A stretch of 64,000 bases of DNA from Linyphia triangularis. Taxonomy: Eukaryota; Arthropoda; Arachnida; Araneae; Linyphiidae. Location: contig OZ021721.1 in assembly GCA_963978545.1 (NCBI GenBank), forward strand, positions 36,133,348 to 36,197,347, written 5' to 3'. The notes under the pieces were generated by a model. That model ran no database searches, had not been told where the DNA came from, and was given only the letters and a program-made list of their open reading frames with translations. Numbering within the stretch: the first letter of the stretch is position 1; every line of letters begins with the position of its first letter. Made by a program: the position numbers and the translations under genes. Positions 23,222-34,458 of this stretch are shown here, piece after piece.

Positions 23222-23350
23222 GGGTCGCACCTCAAATATCGCAACAAATATGATCATCTCATCAAAGAAAGGATATCTTGTTAGAAAAAGTTCAGGTAAA
23301 GGCAGCAGAAATGATACAAAGCCACTCGGGTTTAGATGATGGAACTAGGG
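23222..23350 (+). pseudogene. LINE reverse transcriptase C-terminal remnant
   Basis: Two overlapping frames give SHLKYRNKYDHLIKER and then KDILLEKVQVKAAEMI. This order matches the conserved tail of non-LTR retrotransposon reverse transcriptases (pattern VR.HLEY...W.P...KDI..LE.VQR.A.K.I). A frameshift separates the two parts and nothing of the catalytic palm or endonuclease remains. Which clade (Jockey, CR1 or similar) cannot be told from so little. Confidence 0.5.
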
Positions 23351-23436
23351 TAAATAGATGAGTCAATCGCTCCCCAGGTTTTGAAGAAAAAGATGGTAAA
23401 GTTTGAAGCCACAGGTTTCTTACCTATTGCACTTAG

Positions 23437-23807
23437 GCACGAAGGAAGACCTTTTCTGTGATTTCAAGAAGGTTGTTTCATTAGCAGTAGAGGAAACAAC
23501 AATAGAAGGCACATACGGAACATCCAATGGAAGTGGTGTTGCACGTCGAATAGACTTATCATAAAATACGGTGTATAAAATCGTTCGTAAAGTGTTGCTA
23601 TACTGTCCATACAAAATCACAAATGTTCAACAACTTAAACCTTACATTTCTCCTGAAATGAGAGCTCCTGTTGAGAACGCAATGATGCGATTTAACTTAC
23701 ACTCAGATAAGGATGAATGCCACATTGAACGTGGTCTGTCATATATTTTGAAAATGGTTAAACACGTTTTGAACCGAGGTCCCCTGTTAATCAAAGCTGA
23801 TAGTTGA
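23437..23807 (+). pseudogene. Mariner-type transposase N-terminal remnant
   Basis: A frame with one internal stop near 23560 carries GTSNGSGVARRIDLS then NTVYKIVRKVLLYCPYKIT and NVQQLKP. The PYKITHVQQL motif is typical of the DNA-binding region of a group of arthropod Tc1/mariner transposases, just before the catalytic domain. The sequence after QLKP does not continue into the expected catalytic domain with its Asp residues. The frame ends at 23807, close to what looks like the element's 3' end. Confidence 0.6.
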
Positions 23808-23824
23808 ACATTATTGCATAGTGG

Positions 23825-23965
23825 TGGCTTTTAAAACTATTTTTTTTGTTTTCAAAAAAATAAAATCCCATGACATCCTGTACACTATTACCAAGTTTGA
23901 TAACATATTGTACATTGGTTTCCTTTTATGACCATTTAAAACTGGAACTTTAATTATAAAGATAT
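23825..23965 (-). mobile_element. Mariner-type terminal region
   Basis: Its reverse complement contains ATGTTATCAAACTTGGTAA and GGGATTTTATTTT, which match the segment at 2832-2950 that begins ACAGGGTCTTT. It directly follows the transposase remnant, so it is probably the inverted terminal region of the same element. Confidence 0.5.
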
Positions 23966-24217
23966 GTAGTATATTCACTTCTATTTAAACTAATATGTAA
24001 TAATAAAACTCATGAAAACCAAGTTTGTATTATAAATTCTTTATACAGTTAAAATGCTGGTGTCTTAAATTTAGATACAAAAATGTCTAAAAGTTCATTT
24101 CAGACACATTAAGTGACTTATTTGGCAAAGCATTTATTAATATCAGAAATCACACGTGTCTGAAATTCCATTCAGTCACGATAGGTGTCTTAAATAGCTA
24201 AAGGAATGATCAAAATA

Positions 24218-24320
24218 AGACATTTCGGATCAAAATAGGACATTTCGGTTTTCAGACACTTCGGTATTAAGACACTTCGGTATTAAGACACTTCGGTATT
24301 TAGACACTTCGGTATTCAGA
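24218..24320 (+). repeat. Tandem repeat, 17-19 bp x 6
   Basis: Units of the form AGACACTTCGGTATTA repeat with variants; the last four are nearly identical and the first two read GGACATTTCGG. No function evident. Confidence 0.9.
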
Positions 24321-25938
24321 GATGACGTACAGACCATGGGGAGTAGCAATATATCAATCAAGTCCATTTGCTAAGTTAAGGGACCACTTGAAATTTTGCA
24401 GGATCACCCCCCCCCCCCAAAAAAAGTGTTGTTTTTCCCAAAAATCCAAAGTTGTCATGTGTAAACGTGTATAGTTTTTAAAATTTAACTATTAAAAGTA
24501 GAACTATTTTTCACGACCTGTTTTCATGCCATTCAGAAAGTTTGCAAAACCAAAATATAAAATCAATAATTTAGAGTAGTAAAAATGGTATTTTTTTAAA
24601 GCTGTATTAAAATGCCAAAACTATGCAAAAACAGTCACTAGAATATTATATATATAAAATAAAATAAAAAAAAACAAAACTTTACTTGTATCCTTCCGCG
24701 ATTACGTTGTTTGTTTACTTTTGAAACTCGTAATGTTTAAAAAGAATGTCAGAATAATTTGTGAAATACAGGATGTAGACTGTATTGCTAAAAAAGTGAT
24801 ATATCGCACATCCTGATATAAATGTTACACAAAAGTAATTGTGTACCTTCGAACACACTTGAACCTCATGAAGCTGCATACAGAGCACTCCGCAAAATTA
24901 TTTTGATGAACGTATCAGGTGAGATTCTGTCGTTGGGAGATTCTGAAATTGTGAGAACCAATTCAATGTGATGGCCTTTGATTCCACCGAAGTTTGTGAA
25001 ATGAGCAATTCCCAACTAAAAAGGTGATTACAAAAGAGACTATCCTCAGCTTCATTTCATCTATAAACAACAGAATATTCCTGAGCTTGTGTTGTAGTAC
25101 CATTAAAGGCACTTGGCGCTTTCTTGTAGTCGCCAAGCAAAAAGTTGCCAATGTGATCCTATACTATAGCTATACCTAAAGTTCTTATCGCAGAAGGGTT
25201 TCGGTAAAACTTCCAACTCTTGTATTGATTCTGGGCCAAAAGCTGTTAATGTTATATTAGTGCCAAATTAGAGCAATCTGAGGCATAAACTGAATAAATT
25301 TCAACATCAAAGAAATTAAATTGCTGGTGTCACTCAATTCTATAATCTGATTGAGATGTTGAAATGCATACATGATTTAAATAGGGACATTCCAAAAGTT
25401 TCTGAACCGGTGATGGAATTTGCCATAAATTTGAGTGAATATTTTATGATGTCCTAGAAAATATAATTTTGTGTACTCTGACAATTCTTTATTTAAAGTT
25501 GACATAATTTCATCGATGACTTTATAATCGGTTGTGAATTGGTAACATTTTCGCCATATGTTTATAAATCATTGAAAATATGATGAAACCTTGTACTGAA
25601 GCAAGTTTATTGAGCTAGTTTAAATACAGTTAGGTTACGTATGTATATATATATGGTAGTCGCTAATGGATTAGAGTTTAAAATTTGCAATATTTTTAAT
25701 TGAAAAGGGGGGGGGGGAGTAAATTATAGCTAGGTATGTGATACGCCACAGTAAACATTTACTGACGTTACTGAAAAAACGTCACTGAACTTATAAAACT
25801 CAAAATGGTTTAACCTTACAACGTTGTGTGTGTCGGGAACTGTTTGCCTTTCCTACATATTAATGGTAACATTCTTCACAGATACAACAATGAGTTGTAT
25901 TGGAAGGTTGATATAATTAAATAGTATATTAAAAATAA
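24321..25938. other. AT-rich non-coding stretch
   Basis: Holds runs of 12 C (24407-24418) and 11 G (25707-25717) residues, a short (TA)n, and at 25104-25140 a stem-loop-forming motif (CTTGGCG, 12-base loop, CGCCAAG) shared with 19.33 kb. No supported gene. Confidence 0.45.
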
Positions 25939-26229
25939 TTGTCTGCAATTTTCTGGCCACATCTATTGAATGAATGCCTCCTTCGTGACATTAAGTATCT
26001 TCAAATACAAATCAATGAGAAACCGAGTTGGGAGCAAGCACATACAAAGATTGCTTGTGATGCCGAAGATTTTAAGATCCTAAGAGTAGCCAACTGGAGT
26101 ACCCTGAAGAGCATTGAGCAGAATGGAAGGTTCTTAGGAAGGTATTTGCCCACAAAGCTGTCAATCCAAAAAATTTTTCAACATAATGTAGATAGTTTGT
26201 CCCTTTTTACCAGTTTTCATAGTGACTAG
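25939..26229 (+). other. Unrecognised open segment
   Basis: Open for 96 codons with balanced composition and coding-like regularity, including EQAHTKIACDAEDFKILRV. There is no ATG at the start. I recognise no domain. It lies just left of the TTAA palindrome and could be an isolated exon, a retrocopy fragment or part of an unknown mobile element. Confidence 0.2.
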
Positions 26230-26321
26230 AAGTTATAATATGGCACTTAAACTGATGTTGAATAGTACCTCTACTATAGCACATAACAAATGAATAATAG
26301 AAGATTTTTTTATTATTTTAA

Positions 26322-27035
26322 GGGAGTATTCTACTGTAGAGGCATGAATTTCGCCCGGTTTTTGAAGCGCTGTACAAAGGAAACAAAAAATATTTTTACT
26401 ATAAATTTTGTTATCATTTGTTTATTGATGTTTTATTATTACATAAAAAAATTATTAAAGAAAAAAAAAATTAAAATTGACAAAGTTATGAGCAGTCAAA
26501 GTGGAGGGTCAAAAAAAAAGAGGGTGTCCTGGCGTGCATTATTCCAACCCTCCTGGTGATCTGAAACATAAAAAACAGACGGATTCTTAATTATTATAGA
26601 TGCCGCTATCGTATAACCCTTGGATAAGTTAAATTTTTTATTTTTTTTAAAATGGCGGCAGTTTGAAAAAAAAAATTTAGAGCATTTTTTTTTCAAACTG
26701 CCGCTATTTTAAAAAAAATAAATTATTTAACTTATCCAATGGTTATACGATAGCGGCATCTATAATAATTAAGAATCCGTCTGTTTTTTATGTTTCAGAT
26801 CACCAGGAGGGTTGGAATAATGCACGCCAGGACACCCTCTTTTTTTTTGACCCCCCACTTTGACTGCTCATAACTTTGTCAATTTTAATTTTTTTTTTTA
26901 ATAATTTTTTTATGTAATAATAAAACATCAATAAACAAATGATAAAAAAAATTGATGATAAAAATATTTTTTGTTTCCTTTGTACAGCGCTTCAAAAACC
27001 GGGCGAAATTCATGCCTCTACAGTAGAATACTCCC
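26322..27035. mobile_element. 714-bp near-perfect palindrome, TTAA-flanked
   Basis: Flanked by TTAA at 26318-26321 and 27036-27039. The ends are GGGAGTATTCTACTGTAGAG and its complement. The whole element is two arms of about 350 bp around a loop of roughly 10 bases (near 26675-26684). By eye the arms differ only in A/T-run lengths and a few bases. It has no credible protein; the two open frames (26290-26559 plus, 26496-26696 minus) are mirror images across the arms. It is probably a piggyBac-type MITE; read-through RNA would fold into long double-stranded RNA. Confidence 0.9.
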
Positions 27036-27383
27036 TTAAATTAAAAAAAACTAAATTGTATTAAAACATATGTGCAGATTCAAATGCTTAAAAATTGAAG
27101 TTACGTAAGGAAAAATGGTGTAAAATTGAATTGATTTCAGTCAACTTATTCATTAATAACGCCAAATATTGAAAAATGTTAATATAAACAAGGTAATCAC
27201 AAATAAATCTTATGTTTTTTTTCATAAAAATGGACATTTAAGCAGTGTTGAATTCTATAATCTGAAGTTTGTTAAGACCTGTCCCAGTTGGTCTATAAGA
27301 TTAAGGTACTATCCCCACTTAAGAAAATGAGTTGGAAATTGTAAACAGTATCAATATTCCTCAAGGTCTTCTAATGTTTCTTT

Positions 27384-28310
27384 CTAGATAAGTTTAGGCT
27401 GGAGAGCCGATAGTGGTATGGGTAAAGTTGTTTGTATTCTTCCCATCAATAGTTCAGCAGGGCTGTATCCATTTTTTAAAGGTGAAGCTCTGTAGCTGAG
27501 AAGTGCTAAACAAGGATCTTTTGTTTTCTTAAATCTAAGTTTGATTATCTTAACAGCAGCTTCAACAAAACCATTGCTTTGAGGATATCTTGGACTAGAA
27601 GTGATATGTTTGAAGCCATATGTTTTTGCAAACTCTTGAAATTTAGCTGTTTTTGTTACTTCAAACTGTTGGCCATTGTCAGATCTTACCACATCAGGTA
27701 TTCTATGCCTGGTAAAAATTGGTTTACAATGCAGAATCACCTCTTGTGATGTAAATCTATCTAGCTTTGCAACTTCTGGATATTGTGAATAATAATCACT
27801 CACTAGCAAGTACCAATCTGAATGAAGCTTGAATTGATCCATTGCTACACTTTTCCAAGGTCTTTGAAGAAAGTTTGTTGATTTCAAAGATTCAGATGAG
27901 TTTCTAGCTTCTTGGATACATTATGTGCAATCTCGGATTAGTTTCTCTATATCTTTACTTAATCCAGGCCAGTAAACTGCACAATTAGCTACAGCTCATA
28001 ATTTACTTATTCCCATAAAACCTTCATGGATCTTCACTAAGATTTCTTTTCGTAGCTTGTCTGGAATAATTATTCGAGCTCCTCTCATTAGTAATCCATT
28101 CTGTAATGATATTTCATACCTCAAATGCGAGTAAGGTAAACAGGTTGCCTCAACTTTATTTTTCTCAGGCCATCCTTGTAAATAATAGACTGATTGTATT
28201 TTGTATGTTAAGTCCTTTTCTTGTTCTTCTTTCAACTGAGAGAGTTTTTGTGGAGATACAGGAACACCATCTGTTAATAAATTGATGTAAGCTTCAACTT
28301 CATCTTCCAA
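27384..28310 (-). pseudogene. Gypsy linker and integrase fragment
   Basis: The first part (28310-27996) is the linker plus the start of the zinc-binding region (KIHEGFMGISKL; the second His is replaced and a stop follows). After it, VYWPGLSKDIEKLIRDC precedes the core domain. The catalytic triad is recognisable: Asp in VAMDQFK, Asp in VRSDNGQQF and Glu in SNGFVEAAVK. The frame closes at 27384 after ALQPKLI. The family inserts the DNA copy into the chromosome. Stops separate zinc finger and core, so the product cannot form intact. Confidence 0.85.
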
Positions 28311-28372
28311 TTCAAAGTTTGGAAACTCTTCCAGGTGAGGTGCTCTGAATAATGCGTCTGCTGCACATAGAT

Positions 28373-28738
28373 TCTTCCCTGGGGTGTAAAAATATCAAAA
28401 GAGTATCGCATCAGTTTCATCTTTAAACGTTGAAGACGAGGAGTTAAGTAATCTTAAGATTTTCTCATCAATATAGGGACAAGAGGTTTGTGGTCAGTTT
28501 CTAAAAGGAACTTGGTGCCAATCAGATTGTTAAAATTTTTTTCACATGCCCATGTAAGTGCAAGACATTCTTTCTCTATTTGGGCGTAGCGTTGTTCAGT
28601 TGGCGTTAAGGTGCGTTTTTCATAAGCGATTACTTTAATTTTAGAACCCTCTTGTTTTTTTCATAATGTTGTTCTTAGACCGTATGATGAAGCATCAGCT
28701 ATCACAATAGACTGATTGTTGGGATCAAAAATTTTGCT
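28373..28738 (-). pseudogene. Gypsy RNase H fragment
   Basis: Directly follows the reverse transcriptase. Visible motifs are IVIADASSYGL (first Asp), YAQIEKECLAL (catalytic Glu) and ETDHKPL (Asp), in the order seen in Ty3/gypsy RNase H. A stop follows TTL and another follows MRKS. The family degrades the RNA strand of the RNA-DNA hybrid during reverse transcription. Confidence 0.8.
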
Positions 28739-29275
28739 AAGTAATTAGCCATGCCAAGGAGTTGCTTCAGTTCAGTCTTGTTTGTTGGAGTTTCAAACTT
28801 TTGTATGGCTTCTATCTTGTCTTGGTTTGGACGTATTCCTGACTCATCAATTGCATGTCCAAGGAATTTTATTGACTTGATAGAGAAGCTTCCCTTTTGT
28901 TTGTTTAGGGGGATTCCAGTTTCTTTCAAACGTTTTAAAGTCCTCTCCAAACTTTCATCATGTTCTTCTTGACTGGATTTCCAAATAAGTATATCATCCA
29001 TGTTGCATATGATACCACCTAGACCTTCCAAAGCTTGAGACATTCTATGCTGAAAATGTTATGGAGCAGATGAAATCCCAAACTGTAACTGCAAGAATCG
29101 AAATCTTCCAAAGGGTGTTATGAAGGTTGCTAGAAAAGATGATTACTCGTCAAGGGGTGTTTGCCAGAAACCAGAATTGGCATCTAACATTGAAAATATC
29201 TTGGCTCCTGCCAAGAGAGACAATTTTATTCTGTAGTCGGTAACGAATGCCATTCTCTGCAAATACTTCTCAGAA
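28739..29275 (-). pseudogene. Gypsy reverse transcriptase fragment
   Basis: Minus-strand reading gives FSMLDANSGFWQ, which holds the first catalytic Asp region, then FGRFRFLQLQFGISSAP, then NMDDILIW, the metal-binding YxDD-type box with Met where Val or Met is usual. Next comes KFLGHAIDESGIRPNQDKIE, typical of the thumb junction in gypsy elements. Two stops interrupt the catalytic region (after TPLDE and after SSAP). The first fingers part is absent. The family copies RNA into DNA in the cytoplasmic particle. Confidence 0.85.
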
Positions 29276-30469
29276 CAACAAAGAAATGATATTGAACTTT
29301 CCTACGCACAGTCTACTATGCACAGTCTAGTAGCACCATGGTACATTTTAACCGCTACCACAATGCTTCGTTATGCAAGTTAGTTTTCGTTAGTGCTTCT
29401 TAATTAGACATAACACCGTATTTAGTGAGTGTGTGTCAAACACAATATTGGAGGCTTTGTCATAAACAGTACATTTAATAAAAAATACCTCTTAAGTTAG
29501 ATGCATCAACATATATCTAGAATCTTAAAGGTTACAGTTAGTATAGCCAGACACAGACAGTTATTTTAAACACATATAAAGTTCTAGTCGATGACGTCAC
29601 AGTTCGTTACTGCGAGCAATGCCGCAGACTGCCTCATGTTGAACTTAAATAATAAAAACATGGTTTTGAGCTAAAACTAATAGGCAAACCTCTGTATTTT
29701 TAAAACTTTTATATTTTTCTAGTACCAATGCAGCAAAAGCTACATTCGTATCTCCGTTTTTAATTATTCATGTTTAAAAATTTATAAGGGGTCAGTCATT
29801 TATTGAGCACTCAGTATATGCGTAAACATAATTTTCAGTCAAAGTTTTTTTATATAATTATTATAATTATTAAGGAATTTAATAATCAAATGTTGCATTT
29901 TTGGTGCTTTGAAATGCCATATATCTGCTATCGAATGAAAAAGGGATTATCTCCCAATGCTCATATTTTGGTTTGGCTCATTAACGAAATTCATGTAAAT
30001 AAAATTAATTAATTATTTCAATTGACGTTCCAGTTCTTGAAACAGAAATAATATGGAAAGGGTTTTGAAATCCATGAACATCCTATGATGTTCTCATTTC
30101 AATTAAAATGGTTACAATTCCCAGTTAATTTGGAGTTGTGTCATTATAATAAACAACTGTGATGAAAAAACAATGGAACTTTGTGGATACATAGATGAAG
30201 AAGATTTTGATCATGCCTCATTCTTTAAGTAGGATGTTTAAGAGTTATGAAATATTTAATAACCTCTTTTAGTCTTCTTTTAGAAAAACTGCGAATGTAG
30301 TCTAACAAGAAGATTCTTTTATAGGTAATTATTCTATTACTTTGCACTATTGTACTAAAATAAAAATATGAAATTATAATCTAAATACTTTTTTCGTTCA
30401 ATTTTTGCGAGTAACGTATGTGATTAAAATAAATTAAAGTAATGCCCTATGTGTCATATTATGATAATA
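29276..30469. other. AT-rich non-coding stretch
   Basis: A GC-richer island at about 29290-29360 follows the end of the gypsy homology. No LTR, gene or repeat could be recognised. Confidence 0.45.
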
Positions 30470-30710
30470 CAGGGTTATTCAGAATTCCCTCTCTGGTTTC
30501 GAAGCGCTAGAGTAAAAAAAACTAAGATTAATACAGCAAATAAAAGCATTTGAAAGAATACAGAAACAATTCAAGTTTCACTTAGATAGCTTACAGGTGT
30601 TCTATGTGTGAACCCTTGGTCACACGGCATACATCAATGCGATAGTCCAGTTCCTGCTGAAAAGTTCAATCTTTGCTTCGAAACTCTGGAGGGAATTCTG
30701 AATAACCCTG
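30470..30710 (-). mobile_element. 241-bp mariner deletion derivative
   Basis: TA flanks both sides. The ends CAGGGTTATTCAGAATTCCC and complement extend as inverted repeats of about 35 bp with TTTCGAAGC/CTTCGAAAC. Inside, on the minus strand (30658-30591), the last codons of a transposase survive as QQELDYRIDVCRVTKG then SHIEHL and a stop. This matches the C-terminus of arthropod mariner-type transposases. It is therefore an internal-deletion product of an autonomous element. Confidence 0.8.
30591..30660 (-). pseudogene. Mariner transposase C-terminal stub
   Basis: Twenty-odd codons ending with DVCRVTKGSHIEHL and TAA, the conserved tail of a transposase clade whose full protein is usually about 300-400 residues. 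Nothing of the catalytic domain is present. Confidence 0.7.
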
Positions 30711-30712
30711 TA

Positions 30713-31636
30713 CAGTGGTTATGCAACTTTTTCCAAACTTTTCAGGCCACGGACCCCTAATGAAGCAAAAGTTGGTCATGGAGCCCAAAAAATGTGTAAA
30801 GTTATTTATTATTTTATTCTACAAAATGATATAACTAGCTAAGACATTTAAAAAATGTACATATTAATATAAACTATTGTAACTGCTTTTTGCTGTTGCA
30901 GAGGTTGTCATTGTCCATTGTTACAGAAATCAGTTGAAGATCTATATCGACTTCTGCGTCTAAATGAGCTCGATATTTATTTATTGTTGCTGTATATATC
31001 GAAAAGACCATTTGTTAAGGGAAGTGTATGGCCAAAAGGCAGTTAGAGCAATTGAGCTTTTAAACTGAATATCAAAGGATTTCTCATAACTGAATTACTT
31101 AAATATCTTAGATTCTGAAACAAGATTATGTGCAGCATATTCTAAATTAAGTTCTCCCTTCTTCGAAAGTCAGATTACATCGGTTGGTAAACCTCTTTGA
31201 CTGAGAAGCAGTGGATAGATGATGTCTCTCAAATACGAAATTCGTCTTTAGCCAAGTTCGTCTTCAGCCTCAATATGCTAGTTTAGATGCCTCCTCACCA
31301 GTTACAAAACCAGACGACGCACCAGTGACCGATGAAATTAGTATAATTTTTAAAAATTTCGATTTTCCAAGTTCGAAACAAAATGTAAACAATCATGTGG
31401 CCATATAGCCTCGCTATGTCTCCCTCAGAAAAACATTGCACAATTGTGACTTATAAAATTGCTAGAAAAACCAAAGCTACTGAGAAAACACTTTTCATTT
31501 GATCGAAATAGTTATTTTTTTTATTAAAGGGATGGCAACAATTTAATTTTTCCCTACTCCATAACTAATGTGAACAGAGCCCCTGAGAATCACTCATGGG
31601 GCGTGGAGCTCAGTTTGGGAAATGTTGGGTTCGACT
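30713..31636. mobile_element. hAT-like element, degraded
   Basis: Begins CAGTGGTTATGCAACTTTTT and continues with CAGGCCACGGACCCCTAATG. The right end, complemented, contains AACATTTCCCAAACTGAGCTCC then GCCCCATGAG, a diverged inverted match. CAGTGGTTCTCAAAC-type ends are typical of hAT elements in many animals. No intact transposase frame is present and an 8-bp duplication is not visible. It abuts the TA of the preceding 241-bp element directly. Confidence 0.55.
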
Positions 31637-32943
31637 AAAATAAGAGTCTGAAATGAAAATTTTTACAACTGAATGTAGAAGTTGGATTCAATATAAAGTA
31701 GTCTTTTTTATCACAATAGCATCTCATCCGAACATAATCATGTTAAACTTTATTCACTTTAAGCTAGTGATAACAAGTACCGGTCGAACAGTTATTCACT
31801 ATATGATTATGGGTTAAACCGTGTGACCCAGGTATGGTTAGAATATAGCATCTTGTATTGTGAAATACTGTTTTGACAGGGCTTGTAAACATTCATTTTT
31901 TATGGATAAAACTATTACAAATGGTAATATCCATGGAGGAAAGATCGCTGGTGTAATATTGTACCATATGTCATTCATAAATGCACGTTAGAATATATCA
32001 TAAGAAAACACATCTGTTACTGGAGTAGACATTTGAAGGATTTGTATTTTCTTAGATTTTGTTTTAAGTAGAAAAAAAAAGAAAAAAAGAGAGAGAGAGA
32101 GAGAGAAAATCTATAAAACAGGACCAAAGCAGGAAAATCTCTATCCCGTCTCGTTTTTTCCGATACCTCCCGAGTGAAGTTTGAAGTTGCCACATCATCC
32201 ATCAGCAGCACTGACAATCTTTCATGATTTCTTCAACACCATTCGACTTCTGAATCAATCACCAACTGTCAAGTAGTGGCAATCTGTGCAGACTGCACAT
32301 CCCGAGTGGACGGTAAACTTTTTGATTGACAAGGTTAACTACTTGGCAAAACCTTTTTGATGCCACTCCATCACATGTCCAGGGTTCTTGACGACATAAG
32401 GAGTACGGGTTAAACATGAACCAAATATGTTCTGTTTAATGTCTTTAATGTGTAAAAAGGATGGGATTTATTAGTGTCTTGATTATGGCATTTCGGAGGG
32501 GAAAATAAATAAAATTTTCTCATGAATAATTCAATGAATACATTAGGACGCTTTTGAAATGAATGAATAATTTCTGTTTCTGGTTAGTAGATGAATATTG
32601 TTTAAATATGGTCAATTTGAGATACTGTTCCCCATTTACCTAAAAATGAAAAAAAAAAGAAAAAGAAAAAAAAAAAATACTTATAACAGTTGTGCTATTT
32701 TATATTTAATATCCTTTGGAGAGCAACAATTATGTTTCTTTTATACTGAAGTACGGGTTACTTTGTAATTCATTTTGTGTGTGATTGATACATAAGATAT
32801 TCCTTCATTTTTGTTCGATTGGAATATAAAAACTATAAACCAATAATATATACTTAATAAAAAATAACACGTTATCTTTCTTTCACTCTGTGGGCTAACT
32901 GTATAAACTACTAAACTGATTTTGATCATGTTTGGTACTTGCA
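31637..32943. other. Non-coding stretch
   Basis: Has a (GA)n run near 32091-32107 and A-rich tracts near 32648-32680. A GC-richer island at 32115-32400 shows broken open frames on the minus strand without a recognisable family. No supported gene. Confidence 0.45.
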
Positions 32944-33933
32944 CAGTACGCAAAAAAAAAAAAAAAAAAAAAATCCGAACGATGGCTATATCTCGTATTC
33001 TAATTGATGAAATAACAAATGTCAAGTACCGTTGTATATTGTGGAAGGTCTTTATTAATAGTATATAATTTTTTTTTATCGTGAGGGGTCATCTACAAAT
33101 TAAAACTAAACCAAACTTTAAAAAGTTCAATGGCAACCTCATAATATTATACCATATTTAGATTTAGAATAAAAAACCCCCCCGTCTAAATACCACATTT
33201 CATAATTTTCCAATGAGGGATTAGTAATTTAAATAATGTCAAAAATATGACAAATTTAGTGTTAAAAAGAAAATTTATTTTTTTGGCCATACATTCTTAC
33301 ATAGTTAATATATTTTAGTAAATTTTGTTTCAAACGATACAGTTTATAAAAGGCCAAACATAAATAACTTGCAACTTTTGTATTAAACAGTTTTTTAATT
33401 ATTAATTAATAAAACACGTTTACATTTTTTTTTAAATGGAAGCATATATTTTTTTTGCTTCTATTAGAATCATCATGGTCGAAACCCCTCCAGATTTTTT
33501 TTCATTTCATTTTGACTTTTGGTTCTCGATATTTTAGCAAAAATGTTAAAAAGCTCACTTTAAGGGACCGCGTAATAAATTACGTCTTGATGCATGCAAA
33601 ACGTTCGATTCAGCCTTTTATGAAGAAATTTGTCCTCAAGATTGGCCAAAACATTTTCGCTCTTAAGTGACGTGTTTTTCATAATAATGAAATGAAATTT
33701 GGTATCGAAGGTAAACGAGGTATTCTAAATCGAATGAAAACATAATAAATAGGGGTTCGTATTGAAATTTTTAAAGATAGAGTTAAATTTATTTAGTATC
33801 CGTAGCCCTAAGAAAAAAAAAATACATTAGACGTATAAAAAATCGTAAGCAAAACGCTTTAGTGCAAACCGCAAGATTTTACAATAAATACAACCGAAGA
33901 TATAGCCATCGTTCGGATTTTTTTTGCGTACTG
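32944..33933 (+). mobile_element. Unnamed TA element family, copy 1
   Basis: The ends are CAGTACGC, an A run, then TCCGAACGATGGCTATATCT, and the exact complement AGATATAGCCATCGTTCGGA, a T run, GCGTACTG. TA follows the right end and CA (a probable mutated TA) precedes the left. Two diverged copies lie at 37600-38762 and 43777-45167, which confirms the limits. The body shows no recognisable transposase; an open frame of 71 codons (33455-33670) is not conserved in the other copies. Probably a non-autonomous Tc1/mariner-type element. Confidence 0.8.
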
Positions 33934-34458
33934 TACATCAAATTTATCGTAGTAAATTTTTAGCTAAGCTTTATTCTAATTAGTTTTTTTTATCGATTCA
34001 TACCTGTTATTTTTTCACGAATCACAATGAATTTCCCATGGTAATATTTAAACAGGGGAAAGCCCTAAAATGTGTTGACCTTTATACTGTATCTCAGAAG
34101 AAAATTTTTTGAGTGAATTGGATATCTTATGGTTCGATAAAAAGCGAACTCTTTAGACATAATCTGGAAAAAAAAAAAAAAAAAAAAAAGCTGCAAAATC
34201 TTGACTTAGGCTAGTTTTGCTCTGAGGTTCAGCATTGTTTGTCAACGTTTCAAAAAGGTAAGTGGTCGTCTCTTGTAATTTTTTAAGGTCTATCGAGCCA
34301 ATTGTCAATGTTTACGAGAGTCCAAATTTGGTCCAAGTAATATATTTAGGGTGAGGGGGAGGAGGGAAAGAAATTTTGAATAAGATACAAAACTCTATAT
34401 TCAGATAGAAAATTTTATGTTTCAGAGAGTAAAAGAGTTTTACAAAAGTATAACTATA

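Larger units (their letters stand above)
27290..29275 (-). mobile_element. Ty3/gypsy retrotransposon pol remnant
   Basis: On the minus strand the order is reverse transcriptase, RNase H, integrase, as in Ty3/gypsy (Metaviridae-type) elements. Gag, protease, the start of reverse transcriptase and both LTRs are missing or unrecognisable. The homology stops near 29275 on the 5' side and near 27290 on the 3' side. Several in-frame stops and at least one frameshift break it. Its residual similarity is good, so it is moderately young but dead. Confidence 0.85.

Noticed and set aside
24218..24320. CRISPR-like array
   Set aside because: The repeats are contiguous without unique spacers, and the sequence is plainly eukaryotic; it is a minisatellite.
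26290..26696. Two open frames in the palindrome (plus 26290-26559, minus 26496-26696)
   Set aside because: They are mirror products of the palindromic arms with A/T-run-driven Lys/Phe composition, with no recognised domain.
28751..28972. Plus-strand open frame over the gypsy pol
   Set aside because: It is the antisense shadow of the reverse transcriptase on the minus strand.
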